Shown: positions 12,899 through 24,489, counted from the stretch's first letter. The stretch is DNA of 64,000 bases from Perca fluviatilis (GCF_010015445.1 NC_053114.1:28727579-28791578); one strand, 5' to 3'. Made by a program: numbers and translations. The notes: a model not told the origin generated them from the letters alone.

Positions 12899-14204
12899 AA
12901 TCTGGTGCTGTGGCCCAGCCAGGATGAGACTGTTATGAATGTAAACTGTATGCATACACAACACATTATATCTATCTATAAAAGAGATCTAACACAGATG
13001 GGGGGAGTTTAGCTGCACATAAGGGTTGATAAGAACTTATCAAGTGTTTTTTTATTCAGTAGATCATTTGCATGTTTCAAATACTGTTGGCCGTTGGTCC
13101 TGCCTGACCATCTCAGGTTTGTCTGCCCCAAGAAAGGGAAACCAGTCACTGCTGACTTTAGCACAGGCAAAGGTAAATTTGTTTTACCCCAGCCTCAGGC
13201 TAGTAGATGGTGGGTTGATGGTTGCTCCATCATTCCATGGAAGCCATCATCCTGTGAACCATGATCCACAGGAGCAAACCAAATGACCCCAATATTTACC
13301 AAAAGGAAGAGTGAGCATGATAACATGTGCATTACACCCAGGGGAAGTGTAAAAAGGATTTTAGAAGAGAGTGAATGGCGTTTTTTAAGTGTCATCAAGT
13401 GCCAATGCCTTCTCCTTTAACCATGGGTTGGAGAGCATAAAGTTGCTTATAGCATCCTCTCTGGACTGATGTTTTCAGAAGGAATGAACAACAAATGAGT
13501 TAAACATGCAACCGACCCTGTAACCCCCCCATCTAAAACTCTTGGCTAATTCATAGCCCTGTTGATTACCCAGGGGAATTGTTTTATCTCCCCCATTTCA
13601 TTCCTGAAGCCCTTGGCGGACATTTTAATGGCTGCACTTTCATCGTCTGTCAGATATTTAAATGGAGAAGTGCATGTGTGTGGTGAGGAGTGAGGCAGTG
13701 TGGGGGCCTTCTCAGATTCTGCATGTCAATCTTTAATGCCTAGAGATATGGGCGAGCTCTGACCTCTCACTTTGTCATTCTGCCTCTCCCTTGCATAAAT
13801 TGACCTCCTGATAATCATTTCCTACTCCTGTATGCTGTAACGAGTGTTCCAGAGCACTTCGCAGTCACATGACCCAAAGAGAGCCATTAGGGTTGAGAGA
13901 TTGACCCCATCTGCAATGGCTAGGCTATAGAGCCTTCCACTCACATATGCACTACAGTAAGACTGTTATGGCAAGTGAATTGCACTCCGCCTGTTTGGCC
14001 ATGAACATCACAGAATCACATGTAATAAAAGCGGGAACCATTGGTATAATGGAACTGCCAGAGCGATTTATTCGCCATTGCTGCTATCTGTTGGTAGTTA
14101 GAGCTAAAGGAATGGCTAAAGTGAGAGGGAGAGTGAAGAGTCCGCCTGAAGAACGATAAATGTGAAGTTCATAAATATTAAGGGCACTTTCATGTTGTTT
14201 GTAC
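12899..14204. promoter_or_regulatory. candidate conserved non-coding region
   Basis: From about 13430 to 13930 the sequence is high-complexity and repeat-free, with many ATTA/TAAT and ATAAA cores and no usable open frame. The composition fits a developmental enhancer block. Conservation is inferred, not shown. Confidence 0.3.
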
Positions 14205-14503
14205 TGCATTGCTAGGGCTGGGTACCGAACTTCGATACTTTTAGGCACCGACCGAATTGCCGCCATATTATCGAGTATCGGAAAATGCCTTGTCATTCAC
14301 GTGTGTGTTGTATTTTGAGAGGCTTGACAGTGTGTGTTGAAAAGGTCAACAAATTGTACTTACTGTATGTTTAATGTTTTAATTTATTTTTGTTAAAAGG
14401 GATTTTATAAAATTGTTATTGAAAAAAAGTATCGTTCAGGAACTGGTATTGAAAACACTGCATCGGTATACATTTTTTTGAATGATGCAGCCCTATGTAT
14501 TGC
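14205..14503. mobile_element. hAT-like non-autonomous transposon
   Basis: The ends TAGGGCTG (14213-14220) and CAGCCCTA (14488-14495) form an inverted repeat. They are flanked by 8-bp direct repeats TGCATTGC and TGTATTGC with one mismatch, as expected for hAT insertions. The 283-bp body has no transposase. Just inside the left end it carries repeated TATCG/CGATA-like motifs, typical of small hAT derivatives. Confidence 0.8.
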
Positions 14504-16259
14504 TCAGGCATTTTCCAATATTTTGGCTTGAAATTGTCCCCTGATGGTGCTGCCTTTTGAGCACTGCTGCTTACCTGGTTTAGCACCAGTTTAATGAGGC
14601 CCCAGTTTCCTGTCTTTCTCCATCCCAGGCCACACTGCATATGGCTACACACCTGCTCCACAGCAGTGGCTGTTTACAGATGACCAAACACTTCCAACAG
14701 GGGCTAAGGCCAATAGGGCCAGTATTAGCATAGTATATTATTTTCTTTCGTACCAACTAATAAGTCTTGTTATTTCCTCCATAATGCCCACTACAAATCG
14801 CACCACCTCATCCATAAGGTTTTTTTTCCATCCATAAAGACATTTTTATGTTTCAGCCATACTTCCTTTAATTTCATTTGATTTGTCACCATCTTTCTCA
14901 TTACATAGGACCACAATTTAAAAGCACAGAATTTTAATCCATTTGAATGGTAAAAAAAGAAGGATAAAACAAAACCCTGACCTTCTGGATCTCTCCAATT
15001 CTCTAAATGTATACACCTAATTAGCTCCAGATGTAAATTCTTCTTAATTAGTTTACTTAATCCTTTCAAGAGTTATGGCCACACGCCAGTGGTCCTCGAA
15101 TGAACATTTAATCCTTTTGGGGACACCTCTAATCTTTTCATATTAAAAGCTAAATAGTTAAATGTGAGTATTGATCTAATTACACATGGATTGCTCTGGA
15201 GAGTGTTACAAAATAAATAAATGTGTAGTATGTGATGATGTGTAGTACTGAGCCAGACCCCATGGTTAGTATTCATTTAGAATTTGGTGCTATTGGTTGC
15301 CTGTAAAAATACCTAAAAGAAAACCTACAGTATGAATTATTTTTAAGTTCCCAGATTGTTACCCCCTTATTCCCTAGCTTTACATATTGTACCTACATTT
15401 ATATAGGTACTAACTAGTTAGCTGCTACTCAGTTTTTTTGTTTGTTTTATTCTTATATGTAGAAACCTTTTAGTTGGTACAGTCCCTGCTCTACTTTTTT
15501 TTTTTTTTTTTATTGATTAAATTTGATAAGACTTGAGACAATATTCTAAGGTGGTGTTGTATGTATATATTATACTGAGATATTTATAAAGGTTTTATTT
15601 ACATATGTGAAAGAGCACAATATTAACATGAAAATCACAAAATGCATTCAAAAAATGAAACACTACAATAGTGTTTATTACACGACTGTTGATTTCATAA
15701 CAATGTAAACAGGTTTTTGATTTTTCAATTACTTTGTGTGAATTAAGAGGTGGTCAGTTTTGTGTTCATTGTCATTGGAACAATGGTGAAACTTCTGCCA
15801 AATATTTGTCTTTTTGTGAAATGTGTGCATATACTGGTAAGCAAACCTGGATTCAAATGTCCTAGGACTTACTAATAACATAAGGGATTTCTTTCCCCCT
15901 GTAAAACATTTTGTGCATTGCTAAAGGACACGTATTGTGCCCTTGGTAGTAGGCGGTGCACTGGACTGGAAATGTAATTGGTTTTGTTTATTTAGAAATG
16001 CAGTTTTGTGCTTATGTAAGTGAATAATTTTTAGACAAATATGTACCTCAACTTGGCTGGCTCACAGGAATACCACAGCTGTGGTGTTGAAAAATAGATG
16101 GTTGGTATAATCACTGAGCAAGAATAATGCGTAGAGGTTTGTTCTGTGCAAGAGGACCAGAGACATCTATAGATCTCGTAAACGATAGCAGTATTTTGAA
16201 AAACTTTGAATTTAGTTTCAGATGATGTTTCCTTTCATGTGATCATGTATAGATATATT
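14504..16259. other. AT-rich unique DNA
   Basis: No repeat family is identified. A run of 17 T lies at 15495-15511. On the minus strand an AATAAA hexamer (reverse of TTTATT near 15988) lies about 270 bases past the stop of the reverse open frame at 16260, but AATAAA is frequent by chance in such AT-rich DNA. Confidence 0.5.
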
Positions 16260-16948
16260 TTATATGGAGAACAGCTGTCCACAGAGGTATAAGAAGACTA
16301 AAAATGTCCCAAGTACAAAATCATAAGTAAAGTTTAGGTTTTTAGTGAAAAGGTAAATGACATTCTTACCACTTGAATCAACCCAACTGAAAGTAAAGAA
16401 ACTAACATTAACTAACATCAGGTAATTAGTAACACAATCAAGATATTTTAACATATTGTTTTCCGGAAATACTTCTGTGTGTTTGACTATTCCTAGTACT
16501 ATCAAAATATAGGGGGCAGTGTATTCAGTACGGAGAAGGTCAGTAGTTTCACCATCATAGGTTTTCCAATGCGTTATAAACAGTTTTAGATTTTGGGATG
16601 CTTTTATCCTTCTTTTCCAGGCAGCCATTGGCTTATTTTCATTTCTCTTTGGTGTAACGATCGATTAGCAAAGTCAAGCAAAGTAAAACTTGCTTTGGTT
16701 GTGTAATCGATCACAATAATCCTCAAGTCTAATTTTTCCCGTTGTTCATTTTTTTTTGGGTAGTAAATGCTAAAAAAGTACAAGTTTATTTGAAAAATCT
16801 GCAATGTGTAACCTAATAACAATATGACAACTTTGACAAAAACAAAAGCAGACCAGATTTTTCCTGTGACGGAACACACAACTCGAGAGACTGCTGATTC
16901 ATTTTCATACAGTATAGAAATGAATGACAAGTAGAAAACAACATTCAC
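16260..16948 (-). pseudogene. possible frameshifted membrane-protein gene (unrecognised)
   Basis: Two reverse-strand frames, 16604-16948 (114 codons) and 16260-16628 (122 codons), overlap by 25 bases in different frames. A single-base shift near 16610-16630 would join them into about 225 codons. The upstream frame has one long hydrophobic segment (about residues 37-64) followed by a Lys/Glu-rich charged stretch. The downstream frame has hydrophobic stretches near its middle and a clear one at the C-terminus. Aromatic and charged residues are mixed as in real proteins, beyond what simple AT-rich drift usually gives. The upstream frame opens at GTG two codons after a stop and has no ATG until near its end, so it would need an upstream exon or has lost its start. 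I do not recognise the family. It could be a decayed gene, an exon, or chance. Confidence 0.18.
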
Positions 16949-17025
16949 ATTTTAAAACACAGCAGAGTTGTTTTAAAAATATATATTTTTGTGATGTACA
17001 GCATATGTGAAATGTGGTGAATGGG

Positions 17026-17223
17026 CTAAGACATGCACAAGCACTGGTATGGTCCTTTTAAAGAGACCAACCGTGAGATGCTGATGAGGTCTGATGGGAG
17101 TTCTGAGAAGTCTGGAGCACTAAACTGTTGATTCCTCCAGTCTATGAGAGCTCCCGGCCTGTCGGTGTTATATCCTTCTCCCTGGTGGGAGGCTACATGC
17201 TCCAAGGGAAGGGCTATCACCAT
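17026..17223 (-). CDS. unrecognised 65-codon reverse frame (possible exon or conserved block)
   Basis: The frame starts at ATG 17223, is hydrophilic, and is rich in Asp, Ser, Arg and Leu. It ends in a stop followed by AT-rich DNA that resembles a 3' UTR on the minus strand. In-frame stops lie just upstream; an AG preceded by a weak pyrimidine run lies immediately before the ATG. The underlying DNA is more complex than its AT-rich neighbour at 16-17 kb. No domain is recognised. A conserved non-coding element is at least as likely as an exon. Confidence 0.1.
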   Translation of the reverse strand: MVIALPLEHVASHQGEGYNTDRPGALIDWRNQQFSAPDFSELPSDLISISRLVSLKGPYQCLCMS

Positions 17224-19500
17224 GGTCTGGTGTGGAATCAGATTCTCCTATCAAATCCCCTGACCTCACTGTTATATGATAGAAAGTGAAAGTTAACCTG
17301 TATCAGTGCCTGGGGACAGTGTCTGCCTTTGTCGAGGGAATATGATGTTTCACCGCGTTCTGAGACTTCTCTCTCCTCGCTCTCGCTATCGGACTTGCAT
17401 GTGTGTGGCTGTACACATGCAGACACATACACACACACTATACCTTTCTAGCTTTCTAAAGCTAGACCAGCCTAGAGAGTAGGTTTCTGAGTCAGTGCAG
17501 GCCACATATGCTTTTTTGTGGACATTTGTTTATTTTTCAAGTCATATTTGCTATTTCGTCATCCCCCTGTTTACTCGCTAAAGGACATACCTCTTTTACA
17601 AAAAAAACTGTTATATGCAAGATAAAGAGTAAGGTATAGTAGAGGACAGTGTCCACAACCATTTTACTATTGACTATTATTACTTACTATAATAATAATA
17701 ATAATAAATAATGTAATAAACTTCAGCTTTAAAAAATGAAACATTAGGTTCTCTAAACAACTACAGTACAAGTGGCACTTCTTAATGAGGAACACATCCT
17801 CTACAAATGAGGACCACAAAGAGTGATTGCAGCTCATTCTATAGTACTGTTGGGTTCGGCTGTTGTTTAGCAGTTGCAGTCTTCACGGAGTATCATTATT
17901 TATGTTGGGCAAGTGCCAACACTGAGTGCAAACCATGAAAGCAATGACGGGTATCACAAAAGCTGCACCTAAAATCTAGGAAAACAAGAATTTTCTAGAT
18001 TATCCCCTTAAACATTTACACAGTGCAGCTGTAACTTTCAGTAGATCTGCTTATAATCCGCTGGGAAGGATCTGTACATGCACTGTTCTGTATAAAGGTT
18101 AATGAAATAACGCAGAGGGCTGGTACCATAGCTGCAGGTGTGCTCTCTCACACACAGGCACACTTAACAGAGACAGTGGAAAACAGGACAAGCTGAGTTC
18201 CTTTGTTGCAAAATGAACTCTGTACAATTGCATTTGCAGATTGCTAAATCTGCACAGCTGATGGTTTATACTCGCAGCACAAATGACCAGATTGAGAGAT
18301 GTTAATACACATACGTAGTCTCATTATGACAGCATTGGTCATTTTCTCCTTTAACTTTCGTCTTCCCTTCCTATGTACCTCTTTTGTTCAGACCTTTTAA
18401 AGGAGAGTATGTGTTTCTATGTGTGTGTAGTTGTATACAGTGACATTGCTAAACATAGTTGTCTGATATGGCCACTTTACGTCATAAAGTTCCACTCACA
18501 TTACGTTAGTGACTAACCTAATTAAGAATATATTTAAACCGCAAGCCGGACATGGTATTGAAAACGCAGCAAAGTATCTTTTCTTTTTACGATTGCAGGC
18601 CTTTTGTTTTGTGACGTTTTTCTTAATGTCTTGGTTTGCTGCAGCGGGTCACAGGGCACATAGTGATGACTACGTCTGTGCCCTAGTGAGCTAGAGTGAA
18701 CCAAGGATTAGAAGGAGCAAAAATACGAAAATGACAGCAGGACAAAGATATTAAGTTTCACTGTCTTCAGTCTGTTCTCTATTCTTAAAGCTGTTTACAG
18801 CTATGTCTGATCCCAGGGAACAGATGGTAGGCTCCCCCTCACTGTTTTTTATTTCTCCATGTGTATCGCCCTTTGCTCATGCATGTTCAAACGCTCATAT
18901 GTCTGTTTTTTTGTATGGGTTATATTTGTAATCTATATCTTATTCACTGTACAGCTTTTTTTTTTTTAGCTTTTACTTTTCTAAAACTAAAAACTTTGTA
19001 ACTTTCTAATGTTATTCATATTGTCAGCCACTTTGCAACAAATGTGTTTTGTTGTTGTTTTTAGAGTTAATCCCATGTATAGTTTATTAGCAGATTTGGT
19101 TGTTTAGATTGTTTACTGTGTACAAAAAAATAAATAAAAAGGTTAGATGACAAGATTCTGACAGCATACAATGGCATGGCCAATGATGACATGATAGACA
19201 AAACTGATTGTCATGGCACAAAAAAAGAAAGGAGACTGCAATAAAAAGGAATAGATGGAAAGGGAGTGTGTTGATACTGAAAACAGATGAGATAGAGTTG
19301 CATAGAGAGATGGAGTTAGAGACAGGGAGGGCTAGAGGGATACAGGCAGTGTTCTAATGACTTCACACCCCATTAGCCACTTAGTCTGATGCGTCACACC
19401 TCATTATGCTGCTGGAGCAGCAGTGCATGAACGCGTGAAACCGTCCACTCAGCCAGACCTGTCCACCCGCTCCAAACGCTCACTCACTTACAGCAATTAG
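17224..19500. other. unique non-coding DNA
   Basis: An (AAT)n tract lies at about 17689-17706. Otherwise there are only short frames and AT-rich sequence. No gene or transposon ends are recognised. Confidence 0.5.
17282..17293 (+). promoter_or_regulatory. IRF/ISRE-type motif
   Basis: GAAAGTGAAAGT matches the GAAANNGAAA consensus bound by interferon regulatory factors. It lies about 60 bases upstream (minus-strand sense) of the ATG at 17223 and about 330 upstream of the membrane-like frame. A single 12-base match can arise by chance. Confidence 0.3.
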
Positions 19501-19501
19501 C

Positions 19502-19519
19502 GTGTGTGTGTGTGTGTGT
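19502..19519. repeat. short (GT)9 microsatellite with imperfect tail
   Basis: A perfect GT run is followed by TTTG/TG variants to about 19560. Confidence 0.9.
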
Positions 19520-19560
19520 TTGTGTTTGTGTTGCTTGCATGCGTGCGTGTGTGTGTGCGT

Positions 19561-19839
19561 AAAGGTAAAATCCAACTGGTCTGCCTGTTTCTGAAAACAA
19601 ATGTTTAAAATTGATTGTTTAAAGTCCAATATAGAAGCTCCCACTATGTGGCATTTCAACACAAGTTCACCATGGCTACCCCGCAGCTCAAGGTGGAAAT
19701 GCTGTGAGCAGGCCAGGGCAGCGCTTTCTTTGTCAGCCTACATAGGGGAGGAGGACCGAGTAGCGTGCTCCAGAAGCCTCTCCTTAATCACTCTCCCTTA
19801 AACACGCGAGTGCACATGCACACACTCTCGCACCACAAT

Positions 19840-19841
<2 letters not shown>
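19561..19841. other. unique spacer between microsatellites
   Basis: No gene or repeat family is recognised. Confidence 0.5.

Positions 19842-19912
<71 letters not shown>
19842..19912. repeat. (AC)35 microsatellite
   Basis: 71 bases of perfect AC repeat. All three overlapping Cys/Val-rich minus-strand frames come from this array. Confidence 0.98.
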
Positions 19913-19913
<1 letters not shown>

Positions 19914-20452
19914 GGATAAGTAGATGGGAGAAAAGAGAAGTCTCCCAATGCCATTCCCTGCACGGGCAGCCCCACTTGGCAGAGTGTGAAGTGTTCCTCT
20001 CCAGGACAAGGCCTGCTAACTCAAATCCCTGGCCAGCGGCCACACTCCTCTCCATTACAAACACTAGGCCCATTTATCCCAGTGCGGCGCCCCCACCCAG
20101 TCACACTGCCACCCTAGGGGGAATGCTACATAATGGCTCTGTAGCCACTGTAACTGACATCTCTATTCAGCTAATGTTTATTGTTTTGCTCTGCTTGGTT
20201 TGTTGATATTCAACAAAAAATGAACGGCACACAAGAAAAACCAAAATGAGTAGATAATTGTTTCATTGCGCCAAGCTTTGTATAATTCATGTATCCCAGA
20301 CAAATATTTCATATTTAATCTGAGCAGTCTTCCGTTTCCAGCCAAGTTAGACTGTGTTAATACCAAGGAGAGGAAGGAGCTACTTTATTATGCAGTTTAC
20401 CTCTGACTGGCATTTCACTATGAGGTTGAACACTTGAGCTGCTGACCTTAAA

Positions 20453-20465
20453 TTATCTTATCTTT
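20453..20465 (-). promoter_or_regulatory. tandem GATA-factor motif
   Basis: On the minus strand the sequence reads AAAGATAAGATAA, two overlapping GATA sites (AGATAAGATAA). It sits in repeat-free DNA between 20390 and 20700. It could mark an enhancer, or be chance. Confidence 0.3.
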
Positions 20466-20739
20466 CCCCTTTTCATTGTCCACCCTGGATATATTTTGTC
20501 CCATGCCAAATCTGATCTGCACTCTTTGGACTTTACTTTTTGGACTTCATTCATGTGCCAATTTGATAACATTTAAGCATTGTTTGACTCATCTCAGCAG
20601 CATTTGCTTGCTTATAACATGCTGGGAACAGGATCTTTCTCTGCGAGGCTCCTCCCAAGGTCAGTTTCAGTTTACTTTTGCAAATGAGGTTGTTGTGTGA
20701 GTCTTTTCCACATGCATTCCTTTGTTCTAATTGAGGGTT

Positions 20740-20945
20740 AAGATTTGAGATGTCCTGGGGCGGCCTCTAGCTCACTTGGTAGAGCGCACGCCCCATGTAG
20801 GCTCAGTCCTTGCCAACGGCCCAGGTTCGAATCGGACCTGAGGCCCTTTGCTGCATGTCATCCCCCTTCTCTTTCGCCCATTTCCTGTCTCTCTTCAGCT
20901 GTTCTAAATAAAGGAAAAAGCCCTAAAATTAAAAGATTTGAGGTG
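20740..20945 (+). mobile_element. tRNA-derived SINE
   Basis: The head is tRNA-like, with an A box TAGCTCACTTGG at 20768-20779 and a B box GGTTCGAATC at 20824-20833 forming a polymerase III internal promoter. The A-B spacing is longer than in most tRNAs. A tRNA-unrelated body follows, then an A-rich tail near 20907-20932. The flanking direct repeats AAGATTTGAGATG (20740-20752) and AAGATTTGAGGTG (20933-20945) differ at one base and are the target duplication. With one difference between the duplications, the insertion looks fairly young. Confidence 0.92.
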
Positions 20946-22258
20946 CCCTATGCCTTTGTTTCCTAATGTACAGACACACTTAACTTGGTGTATCCTTTCA
21001 TCAATTGCCCTAAAGAGCAGGTTGGAACACAGTGCAGGAATGCAATAGGGCACATGAACACATGCACATACAGTATATACCAACTCCAACTATCATGTTA
21101 GCTGTGACTGCATGCCTGCCATTACTGTGAAATGCATGCTAGTCTAGGAAAGATAAAAGCTGGCTAACTTTGGTAAATGTAATGAGATTAATGTTGTGTC
21201 CAGAGTGACACCACATTATGTCAGTTTTCTTTATAAAGTGTGGGTTAGGTTAACGTTTATTAGCATTACCATCTGCAGTGCATCACCATCATTACAGTAC
21301 ATAGTTAACATGTTAGCAGACTAGATGATTTGTGCATGCAAATTTCACATATTGATCATCATTCTTAAAAGTTCCTGTCTGTATCCACTAAAGGTAACAT
21401 TTCTAAATAAGATACTCATGTAATGTAAGATAAATCAAAACTCCGAGCACTTTTAAAAAAACATTTAATTCAGTCTTTTGGCACCACTGTCTCACAAGTG
21501 TTTGATTTAGCTCGCTAGCTGGGGCTCTCCCCTGACCTTCAGCAGCACTCCGAGAGATAATGTAATCATGGTCAGGGAGTCGCTGCTGTCAAACACGTCT
21601 CCTCCCTGTGATGAACGCATGCTGTGTGAGCATGTCAACCATCACACACCTGAACACCTGTCTGTTTCTGTCTCCAGCTCCAGCTTGCCCCCCATCATAC
21701 AGGACGAGTGAAGGAAAGGACAAAAAACTGTGGAGGGGTTGTTCAAAATTGCAACGAAAGAGAGGCAGTCCTCCGCTTAGAGCCAAAAGCATCTCGGCAC
21801 ATGTTAGATTACAACTCGCAATAATTGCATTGTTAATTTGCTAAAATGGAGGTTTAATTACAGAGCCCTTATCAGTGTGAAGTTCACATGGTGGGGTACA
21901 TAAATAACATAATTTGTCAGTTATCAAACCGGGCTGACTGGCAGCTGTGACAGTGGGCACAGCTTGCAATGTGTTGGCCCCTGCAGTGTCCTGTTACTGG
22001 GTCACTGAGGCCTTGCTGTGACGCTGTGCACTGCAGACAGGGGGTGGCCTTTAGTGTCACATTCTTCTGTGACCTCCCTCTTGCATCCTGCCCTCTCTTC
22101 ACCCTCCTCATCTTTGCCTTCTGTCCTCTGGGATAAAAATGGGGTAACCCGTATCAGCTGGGGGACCTGGCATGCAAAACATGGCTCGCATTTCATGCTG
22201 GGCTAAGAGTTTAGAGGGAGTGGATTGATTGCATAGCACACACATGGATGTGTCTATT
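20946..22258. promoter_or_regulatory. unique DNA with candidate conserved blocks
   Basis: The 21510-21600 and 21790-21890 stretches are high-complexity. The second has several AATTA/TAATT cores next to a TTATCA. No gene is recognised. Confidence 0.3.
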
Positions 22259-22259
22259 G

Positions 22260-22297
<38 letters not shown>
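22259..22297. repeat. (TG)19 microsatellite
   Basis: A perfect TG run. Confidence 0.97.
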
Positions 22298-22300
<3 letters not shown>

Positions 22301-22302
22301 TA

Positions 22303-22350
22303 TTGAATTGTGAGTGTAAAAGGTGTGTGTTGAACTGTGAGTGTAAAAGG
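22303..22350 (+). repeat. two-copy 27-bp tandem repeat
   Basis: Units at 22303-22323 and 22330-22350 share 20 of 21 core bases at a period of 27. The array directly abuts the (TG)n tract and probably grew from it by slippage. Confidence 0.85.
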
Positions 22351-22589
22351 ATAACAGGGTGAATAAGTGGTATCGCGCTCTGTCATCTTCAGAAATCCTT
22401 TACACAAGCAGGCTGTGGCTGCTCAGCCTTTGAACTTAACCCTTGCTGCTGGGAGGAACCAGCGTCAACAGACATGTGATGAACATGCCCTTGCCCCGTC
22501 CAGATGTACAAAGAATAAATATTACACTTTATTTTGAAGACACAGGCATGTGGGGGAGGGGTGATAAAACGTTCTATGGTCAAATATTC

Positions 22590-22735
22590 TCATTATCCCT
22601 CTCAGTTCATTATTCCCTCCACTGCTTCCATTCGCCGACCCCAAGCCCACTGTTTCTCTCTCCACCTCCCCTCCTCTCTCTCATTCACCCTCTCTTACTC
22701 TTTCTCTCTCACACTCCTTCTATTCTTTTGGACAG
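22590..22735. repeat. pyrimidine-rich tract
   Basis: A strongly C/T-biased plus strand with CTCT runs. Such tracts can form triplex DNA or serve as polypyrimidine tracts. No splice-bounded exon follows within a short distance. Confidence 0.7.
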
Positions 22736-22759
22736 AGGTATGGGTGAGATCATAATTAT

Positions 22760-23260
22760 GTTTTGACACATGGCGTTAGCCTCTAGAGCGCTTGGATTTT
22801 AACTCAAAGTGGGAGTTGTCAGTGCGACAGCCCTTACTGCTCTTAATTGGAGAGGAGGACCAGGAGGCCCGCCCACAGACCAGGGTGGCAGTTTTAATGA
22901 GGTTATGTTTGTACAGGAAGTCAGAGTTGTGACAGGAGGAAACTGTCATTGGCCTGTTAAAGAGTGCGGCTGACATCTCAAAGCCTACTGTGTTCGTCAG
23001 TGAGAGGGGAAAACCTCTCCACTCCTCTCTCTACAGGTGGAAGCAGGCAATTAAAACAGAAATAAGTAACTAAAAAACCACCCAGGGCAGCCACACCAAC
23101 TTGAGTACATCGCCCATAAACACCAATCAGAAGAGGAAAAGCTGCTGATAGAATAATAATTGCTTAATGAAATACTTATTAACCCCCTTGGCCTCACTTC
23201 AACAGGACTCAGTTAAAACGTAGCAATGATTACCACAACTAAATGGCAATTAACACAAAT
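22760..23260. promoter_or_regulatory. candidate conserved non-coding element
   Basis: About 500 bases without simple repeats or transposon ends, with TTAATTGG, CAATTAA and TAATAATTGCTTAATG-like homeodomain or SOX-type cores and no usable frame. This is one of the strongest enhancer-like blocks by composition. Conservation is untested. Confidence 0.4.
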
Positions 23261-23889
23261 CAGCAAGAGTGTGTGTGTTTCATTTTGTACCTGCTCGTGA
23301 ACACATACATATGCAGTGTCCATTGTTGCACGTGCATGCATTCTGTATTTTATTACATTTCTATTGGTTTATGCATGTTGTGTGCAGTTTAGTGACTTTG
23401 CGCTAATGTTCTTTAGCCTTTGCTTCACTCTGAGAAAAGGGGGAGCAAGGTGTTGAAAGCAAAGCTGCAGACTTCTTTAGCCAAAACACTGCCCTTAGTG
23501 TTCTCCAGGTGCACCCTGTTGGGAAAGGGTGCTGTTGCCAGAGTTATGTGGCTGTTGGTAGTCTGCCCTGACAAACAGGCAGTGCATAACCTTTGATCTG
23601 CACCACCCTCCAAGTGAGATTCCCCTGAGCCCCCACTTCTACGAAAAGTCCATTTACAAAATGTTTTCCATTCTTTCTCCAGGTTATAACCAAAGCCAAA
23701 ATATTGCTCCAACATTTCATTTCAAACAGACATTTATTTGGAATGGGAGCTGCGTTTATTTTCCTAAGTAGTTTTTGAACAGGTTTGAGTTTCACCGATG
23801 CTTTTAAGCACACACACGATGTGTGCCGGTGTCCAACCAAAATCATCACAGAGATGATAGCCATTTCCTCTCTGCGTGTCTCTCTACAG
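23261..23889. other. unique non-coding DNA
   Basis: Two overlapping minus-strand frames (96 and 106 codons) lack recognisable domains. The block ends in a pyrimidine run and CAG at 23889. Confidence 0.45.
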
Positions 23890-24115
23890 GGCTCTGCATG
23901 TTTTAGACAAACCAGTTTGTTTTGAAGACGAGACTAACTTTGCAGGCCAGGAATTTTGTGGGATGTTGAAAAGGCTTTTTACAAGAAAGAACAAGAAAAA
24001 AGAGGAGATGGTCCAAGTTTCACACTGTTGGTGCTTTGTTTGGCTTAGCTCAAGTCTTATAAGAGAGAGATGGTTTCCTTTGTGTTTCTTTCTTAGCTAT
24101 ATAAGAAAACAATAG
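23890..24115 (+). CDS. open frame after a strong splice-acceptor-like site (doubtful exon)
   Basis: TTCCTCTCTGCGTGTCTC then TCTACAG ends at 23889 and is a good acceptor. The frame that follows stays open for about 75 codons, with an acidic stretch and then a Lys/Arg cluster (about residues 30-40), and stops at 24113-24115. I see no good donor site inside it. The second half reads as Phe/Leu/Ser-rich chance sequence. No family is recognised. Confidence 0.1.
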
Positions 24116-24186
24116 TGTGTGTATCAGTGGAGAAATTTGAAGACACTGTTTATGTTACATTCATTTCTGTGGCACATGTGTCTGAG

Positions 24187-24187
<1 letters not shown>

Positions 24188-24219
<32 letters not shown>
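24188..24219. repeat. (CA)16 microsatellite
   Basis: A perfect CA run. Confidence 0.97.
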
Positions 24220-24220
<1 letters not shown>

Positions 24221-24489
24221 CTGATGGCAGCCGGCTTGGTTTTGACACATGGCACAGTCTTTGGTTTGCTTCAGCTGAACCTTATATCATGAACGTAATA
24301 GACTCTCTTTGTCCACCATGACAATATGGGGCTTCACACAATTAGGGAGGACTCCTTCCTGCCATACCAGAGATAAGCATCACCTGCTGGCTCTATAGAT
24401 TGAAACAGGCCCTCCAAGGTTGTCTGGAGGTCTTTCTGTGTTTAGCTCTGGCTTCACGTAAACACCACTGAGCTTGCTTCTCAGAGGAG

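Noticed and set aside
19784..20073. Three minus-strand Cys-Val repeat proteins
   Set aside because: Artefacts of the (AC)35 array at 19,842-19,912; all frames of a dinucleotide repeat stay open.
20753..20840. Stand-alone tRNA gene
   Set aside because: A and B boxes are present but spacing is long, the folding arms are not kept, and a SINE body, A-rich tail and target duplications follow.
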